A model generated the notes under the pieces. The model was not told the origin of the DNA and searched no databases. It saw nothing but the letters and a program-made list of their open reading frames with translations. 64,000 nucleotides of DNA from Jaltomata sinuosa (taxonomy: Eukaryota; Streptophyta; Magnoliopsida; Solanales; Solanaceae), in NCBI GenBank assembly GCA_003996215.1, contig QJPP01001782.1, forward strand, positions 310,001-374,000. Reading direction: 5' to 3'. This document shows positions 58,283 to 64,000 of the stretch, in pieces; positions within the stretch are counted from its first letter, which is position 1; each line of letters starts with the position of its first letter. The position numbers and the translations under genes are program-made.

Positions 58283-60717
58283 TGACCTCCGTTAGCAAAT
58301 CCGGTGATTCTATTAAGTCCAAAATATCATTTCTAAGCTAGTAGCATATTTGGTTTATGTTCGGGAGATTTCAGATGAGTTTCAGGTGGATTTCTAAATA
58401 TTTTGGATGCTTTGGCCTAGTTTAAGCAAAATTTATCGATTAAATGGTCCACTTTTAGTTCAAAAGACCAAAAAATTATTTTGAGACTTCTGAAATTTTT
58501 AAAATGAATTATAGGACTGATCTAAAAAGTTTGATATCATTTTGATAAGTCGAGGTTGATTTTTTATTGCGAAATACGAAATAATTCTTTAACAAGTAAA
58601 AACAATATTTGGCAAGGAAAATGAGTGTGAAATGAAGTTTTGATTGAATGAGTAGATCCGTATAATTATTTAGGAGCTGTTGGAAAAAGAATTGGTGCAT
58701 TTTGTCATAGTATGAGGAAGTTACGGCCTTTTTAGTGAAAAATTAGATTGCTGGTGCAAAAGGGTGCTGGTGCAGACCTTTAACGACCGGATTTCTTGAC
58801 ATTTAGCGATGGGAAATGACTTTTAGTGACCAGAATTGTACCTGAATAGTGTATATATTTTCAGACTTCGTTTATTCACTAAAAAATAATTTTTGGAAAC
58901 TAGAGAGCTCCGATTGAGATGATTTTTAATGCGTTTTTCTCGTACAAATATTGGATATGTGTTTCTAATTTTATTTTGATAATTTTCTAAGAACATCTAT
59001 TTTGTTTTTCATGATTTTGATTCATAAAATTGAGATTTGAAACCCTAAGGTTATGAAATCAAAAGTTCTTCATTTTAGGATTAATTTGGGATGTGTTTTC
59101 ATTAATATTTGAAAACTAAGGTCCTTGTAGTATGGGTAATCTGATTTTAGCATAAATTTACCAAATTTTCTCATTTTATACCGCATTTGAACTTGAGAAT
59201 TTGGGGGGTTTTCTGATAAAATTAAAGTATGATATTTTCATGATTTCATGCTCAATTTTAATCCCATTTTCGATGAAATTTCATATTTAAACTCCTTAAG
59301 CCTTGGGTAAATTAATTTTCCAATAAAATTCTAATTTTGCTTTTGTGGGCTCGGGGTTGACTATTGTGTTGACTTTTTTGACCCAATTTAGAATCTTAGC
59401 AATATAAGTATTGTTGGATTCGTATTTATGCATAGAACTTATTTTTGATAGAGCGATTGCATTTGGAGGCTCTTCATAAAGGAAAGGCTTAGGTGTGACC
59501 TTATAGAGTTTGTTGTTCGACTTCAAGGTAGGTAATGGCTTAATTTCTTTTAGACTTTACTTGGGTGGAAACTTATCATATAAATCATGCTACGGACTGG
59601 GTGAAATTATGGATTTGAGTACTAAATGAGTTGAATTTTCATTGTGATATCCAAATTGGGACTTATACTATGTGAGTGATAAGGAACTTAGATTCCTGGA
59701 TTGAGATTGAGGTTCGTAGCCTTTGTTCATGAATATATTATAATTCTGAGACTTTGATCATATCTATATAATTGGCTTGTTATTATTTCATGTTCATGTA
59801 TAGTCATTCATCTCATGGATCACTGATTTGTACCAATGGAAACACTATTTTTTGAAAAAACATGAAATATTTTACCGATTCAGTCCGATGAAGAATCTCG
59901 GACTTGAATATGTGGTACTTAGAAATATTTATAGTGATTCAGTCCAATGAAGAATCTCAAACTTGAATGTGTGGTACTTGATTGATCTCAGTCCGATAGA
60001 GGATCTCGGATGGGGTATATAGAACTCACGAGTTCCCCATGGGTCCCACTTTTGTAGCCAAATGCTGGAGGGGGAGTATACTAGTTGGCATGGACATTAC
60101 ATTTCATCCCATATCATTGCATTGCATTATCATTTGGCTTGTTATTTTGATTGAGATATACCATGTTATTATTGATATTGAACTACTGGGACTTTTATGA
60201 ATGCAGGGTTGTTTTAGTAGTCTTTATTCGATATAGTAACTGCTTAACTCAGTCGGCATATGATGCCTATTGAGTATAAGTGCACCACACTCACCCCTAT
60301 TTTACTGCATTCTTCTGATGCAGATTTAGGTACAACTAAACTCCACGACTAAAGTTCATGCTTTTTGGTATCTTCAAAGTTGTGGTGAGCTCTTGTGCTC
60401 GGAGACTGTCCCGACTTCCTCTACTATTTATCCCTGTTTTTCTCTACATTCTCATACAGTATTGCAATATTCAGGTAGGACATTTTGTAATTAGTATCGC
60501 TCTTGCATTCATGACAGGTGAGTCTTGGGATGTCTTTAGAGTCTATTGTTTGGGCTCCTTTTGATTATCACTGATTTGGGTTATTATCGGTTATTCATTG
60601 TGTTATTCTGCTATTTGTCTTATTTCAAGTTACATGCATTTATTGAGTTAGGCTTACATACAATTATTGAGTCGGGGTAGGTTCCATCATAACTATTGTG
60701 AATTTTGGGTCGTGACA
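58283..60717 (+). repeat. W LTR, right part, with U5 end
   Basis: Continues the W sequence from 21796 and ends gggtcgtgaca at 60717, directly before a primer site. It has no gene. A diverged tandem repeat lies at 59877-60012. Its 5' portion resembles the T2 LTR ('tgattctattaagtcc...aaatatcatttct'). Confidence 0.8.
59877..60012. repeat. Tandem repeat in W LTR
   Basis: Three units starting at 59877, 59936 and about 59984 with the core cagtccgatgaagaatctcg and ttgaatatgtggtactt. Confidence 0.85.
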
Positions 60718-60815
60718 AGTTGGTATCACAGTGCTAGATTCACCAGTCTCATGAGTACAAGAGCAATGTCTAGTAAGTCTTGCAGATCAGTGCGGAGACA
60801 TCCCTTATCTATCTT
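60718..60815 (+). promoter_or_regulatory. W primer binding site and leader
   Basis: TGGTATCACAGTGC at 60721-60734 is a mutated iMet primer site three bases after the LTR. The leader continues at 62954-63082 after a solo LTR insertion and resembles the T2 leader (aatgtctagtaagtcttgc, gagaggctatagg). gag is not reached. Confidence 0.8.
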
Positions 60816-62948
60816 TGTAACACCTCAAAACTTGAATCAGCCTATAAACATAGAAACTCTAAAAAATCTAAACTTTCTAGGGATCACGAGCCCAAACCAC
60901 GAGCCGTGGACTGAACCACGTGCCATGGAATGGACTCGTGGAATCTATTCTGCAGACCCCTCCTCAGTCTGAGAACCATGAGTGAAGTTCACAAGTTGTG
61001 GATGGTTCCACGGGTCATGGAACCAGCTCATGGAACTTGGACTGAGGCTCCGCCTTCTCCCCAGGAACCACGAGAAGGTTCTACAAGCCATAGATAGTTT
61101 TACGGACCGTGCTGTTAGCTCATGGAATCAGACTCGCAGCTGGACATCTAGGCCAAAAATCATGAGAGGTTTCTACGGTCCGTGAAACTTTCCATGAGTC
61201 ATAGACCTCATCCATAAATCTCAAACTTGCAACTTGTATTTCAGGCTCAGGAACCACGACTCCAGTCTATGAATTGTGGTTTCATCTATGATCTGTGAAA
61301 AGGGTCCGTGGAACCTGAAGCCGAGATTTTAAATTAGTTTCTCCCAACTTTAACCTAAGGGTATTTTTGTAATTACTCACTCTTTTAACTCCTTAGTGAG
61401 ATTGTTTTGAACAATTCTAGAAGAGTTTTAAATTCAATTAGCCTAAGTCTTCTCCCTAAAGCTCTCATTCAATCCAAAAGAAGAAAAGGTCTCCATTTTC
61501 TCAAGCTCCAAGCTAAGGATTTCATCTCCAAGTCTCCATACCTCTCATCCAAGATTAAGAAAGCTTCAATTTAGGTATTTGGGTATTCAATAAGGGATTC
61601 TTTCACCCTTATGCCCAAAACTCACAAATTCTATGTGGGGTTTATGAATTTTCAAATTAGGGTTCTTATCCAATTTTCATGGGTTTTCTATAAATTGATT
61701 CTATCATAATTTCTCTATGATTTGTTATTTTAATTACTTAAATTTGCATGGATTTTTATAAAGGATTAATTATCTCATGGGCAATGCTCTTGGTGAGTCA
61801 CTTCGTCTTTCACGATCGATGGTAAATTTGAAGTCTAATTTTAGTCCAATCTTACATGCATGGCATGATTTAAGAAAATTGCATGCCTAGTTCCTATTTT
61901 CTATGAAATTGTATAATACTATGAAATTGAACTAGTGGAATGCAAACTTTTATGATATAATTCACTATGCAAGATAAGACATCTCGATGTGCCATCAATA
62001 CTCATGGGCTATTTTCCTAAAACTAAGCTCTATGAGTATTATGAAGATTTGGGTTGTAAACATGATCATGAACAAGTTTTGACATCTAGATATGTCATAT
62101 GTATGTGAGCATTATATAAATTTTGGGAGTAGTATTTAGCATCAAGCGATGAGAGTTCTAGATAACCCAAGTCTAAAACTACATTGCCACCATAGGTTGC
62201 CCTTTTGTGGCTTATGACAGGATCCTTATGAACATGGTTCTAACTTTGGCCGGTTAGAACAACCTTTTTCAGTGTGGGTGTATAACACCGGACTCCATGG
62301 TGCTCAACATGGTTTATTTCGGTTAAGAGAAACTCTCGTATGAATGTTTCCAAGCTTTAAGTTATATGATATTCTACTTTGAAGCCTTACTTATTACTTT
62401 ATGTCTAATTGCTTTAATTACGGTATTTACCATGTTTTATCCTATTATGCATGAGCTCAAGTTTTAAGCATGTTTTACTACTATTTATGTATATCTCACA
62501 TACTCAGTACATTCTATAGTACTGATGCATATTATCGTGCTGCATCCTATCATGATGCAGATTCAGGTTCCCGTTTCTAGGCTCGTGGCTAGAGGTCACA
62601 GGTTGCCCAGCGGTGTTGGGTGAGTCCTCGTCTGTCGAGGACTAGTTATGATTCTAGTTAACTTATGTTTTGTTTCTTTAGTACTTCGAGTTAGCTAAGG
62701 TCTTATCCTAGAAACGCATTATGTCTATGTAGAGGCTTTTTGGACATGTCTAGATGTTTATATTTTGCATTTGGATTTGGTACTCTTAGACCTTTATCTA
62801 CTAGAGTTGGTTGCCTACTTCTACTATTCATTCATCCACTATAATTCTTTATGTATGCTTACATTATTCCAATGCCAAGGGTTAGCTTGGGGTCATTCAT
62901 GATTCTAAGTTCTATGTTACGCCTAGGGGGTAGTCTCGGGGCGTGACA
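60816..62948 (+). repeat. Z-type solo LTR (2133 bp) in W leader
   Basis: It starts tgtaacacctc, ends ctcggggcgtgaca, and is flanked by atctt at 60811-60815 and 62949-62953. No internal sequence remains, so it is a solo LTR left by LTR-LTR recombination. Length equals that of the G0 3' LTR. The palindromic word array is at 60880-61320. Confidence 0.92.
60880..61320. repeat. Z array, copy in solo LTR
   Basis: Four to five ~100-bp units, for example gagccgtggactgaaccacg, accacgagaaggttc and ggtccgtggaacc. Confidence 0.78.
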
Positions 62949-63082
62949 ATCTTCGAGAGGCTATAGGACTTCAGGAAATTCTATTTTCTTGATTCCTTAT
63001 TTTGCATTCTTGGTCCAATATAACTCTTAAAAATTTAGTCATTACATTCTCTCACTTATAATAAGTACACGCTGGGGGTGAC
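62949..63082 (+). other. W leader, right fragment
   Basis: Contains atctt (right duplication of the solo LTR) and leader sequence. It ends where another Z-type LTR begins. No ORF. Confidence 0.7.
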
Positions 63083-64000
63083 TGTAACACCCCAGAATTC
63101 AGACCAACATTAAGAACCCAGAACTCAGGAAAACTCAACAGAATTTCATCTACCCGCCAAGCCCCACAGGCTGACCCACGAGCATCATGGATGCGACAGC
63201 CCATAGAGATCCCCATGGAAAGATCCCAGTGGCTCTGCGCAGTAGACTCAGCCAAATAGAAGTCCCCACGGGCGTCAGAAGTCCTACGAGCCGTGGGACA
63301 ACCCATGGGAAACCACCTGTGCCCCTTCCAGCCTCCTTTGTCCCGATGGGAAGTCACCATGGCCGTCATGGATACGACAGGCAATGGGAACCCATCATAG
63401 GGACTTCCCAAAGCACCAAACCCAACTAAACCATTCTGACACCCGGGCCGATGGGCCGTCACAGGTCTGATGCCCGTTGGGTAGCCCATCCGACGATGGA
63501 AATTCTGCAATTTCTATTTTTATGTTAGAGGCATTATGGTCTTTTCTCAGTCTTTTTAACTCTAGTTGTAAGTCGTTTGGGGGTAATTAAAGGAGGTTTT
63601 ATGCTTTTTCCCTCATTACTCCTAAACTAATCGACACTTAGAGATTTCAAAAAGAAAAAAGAGTGTTTCCTCTCAAGAACAAGCAGGAGGGTATTCTTCA
63701 AGTTCAACCCTAAATCCAAAGGGTCCTCCATAGAATCTTCTTCCAGGTATGTGGGATTTCATTAGTGGGTTCCTTTAACCCATTGAGTCCCTAAACTCAT
63801 TCTAGTTCTCCAGTTTTCAAGTAGTTATTCAGACTTAGGTTTTCTGAATTCTATGAAATTAGTGTATTTCATTATCCATGATGATATGTAGGATTCCTTA
63901 GATGTTCTTGGAAACCCAGGATATTTATATACTCAGATTTCTTATAGCCCTATCATGTGTAATTTCAGTACCTTTAGTTCATGCATGCTAAATAGATATT
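63083..64000 (+). repeat. Z-type LTR, left part, runs off window
   Basis: It starts tgtaacaccccag at 63083, has a diverged word array (63125-63495) and shares the 'tctcaagaacaagcag' and 'gtgggatttcattagtggg' blocks with the G0 LTR at 19430-19540. Whether it is solo or full length cannot be seen. The minus-strand open frame 63510-63052 inside it is a repeat artefact. Confidence 0.82.

Noticed and set aside
63052..63510. 152-codon minus-strand frame at the right end
   Set aside because: It falls in the GC-rich word array of a Z-type LTR, where stops are rare by composition, and has no protein similarity that I recognise.

Overview
The window is plant nuclear DNA made almost entirely of nested transposable elements. 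I find no host protein gene, rRNA gene, tRNA gene or CRISPR array. A eudicot is certain from the element types: chromodomain Ty3/gypsy elements with 2-3.5 kb LTRs and initiator-Met-tRNA primer sites, a plant LINE with a zf-RVT tail, and a TRIM. The element style suggests Solanaceae, but that is recall and not proof. Element names below (G0, T1, T2, W, X, Y, Z) are labels for this annotation only.

Region 1 (1-20847): the 3' part of a plus-strand chromovirus, G0 (RT end, RNase H, integrase, chromodomain, polypurine tract, 3' LTR of type Z). Its integrase is split by T1, a 16.2 kb minus-strand chromovirus at 1679-17915 with a perfect 5-bp target duplication (gtaaa). T1 has three LTRs instead of two: 5' LTR, gag-pol, a truncated middle LTR, the last part of a second pol, and the 3' LTR. 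One ~550-bp stretch of the second pol is full of small indels and may be an assembly problem.

Region 2 (20848 to ~21589): AT-rich DNA without genes, with a 56-bp tandem duplication and a TA microsatellite.

Region 3 (~21590-64000): the deepest nest. An LTR called W (end at 60717, followed by a Met primer site and leader) is split by X, a 36.5 kb span at 21797-58277 with target duplication gataa. Without its insertions X is only ~7.5 kb and has no pol. Its internal region carries a decayed antisense ORF resembling the 'putative plant transposon protein' family. The 5' LTR of X holds chromovirus T2 (21890-33407, duplication cacaa) and a LINE (~35591-40581). The internal region of X holds Y (41483-53969, minus strand), whose LTRs are related to those of X. 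Y in turn holds a TRIM plus a Z-type solo LTR. The W leader holds a Z solo LTR (60816-62948, duplication atctt) and the start of another Z-type LTR at 63083.

Working relationships (inference): every coding region is broken, so nothing here is likely to move by itself. X looks like a non-autonomous derivative that used the proteins of Y-like relatives. Z solo LTRs are deletion products of the G0 family. Each of the four LTR families with a visible promoter region carries its own GC-rich, mostly self-complementary repeated word in the upstream region, usually next to an AT-rich TATA-like sequence.
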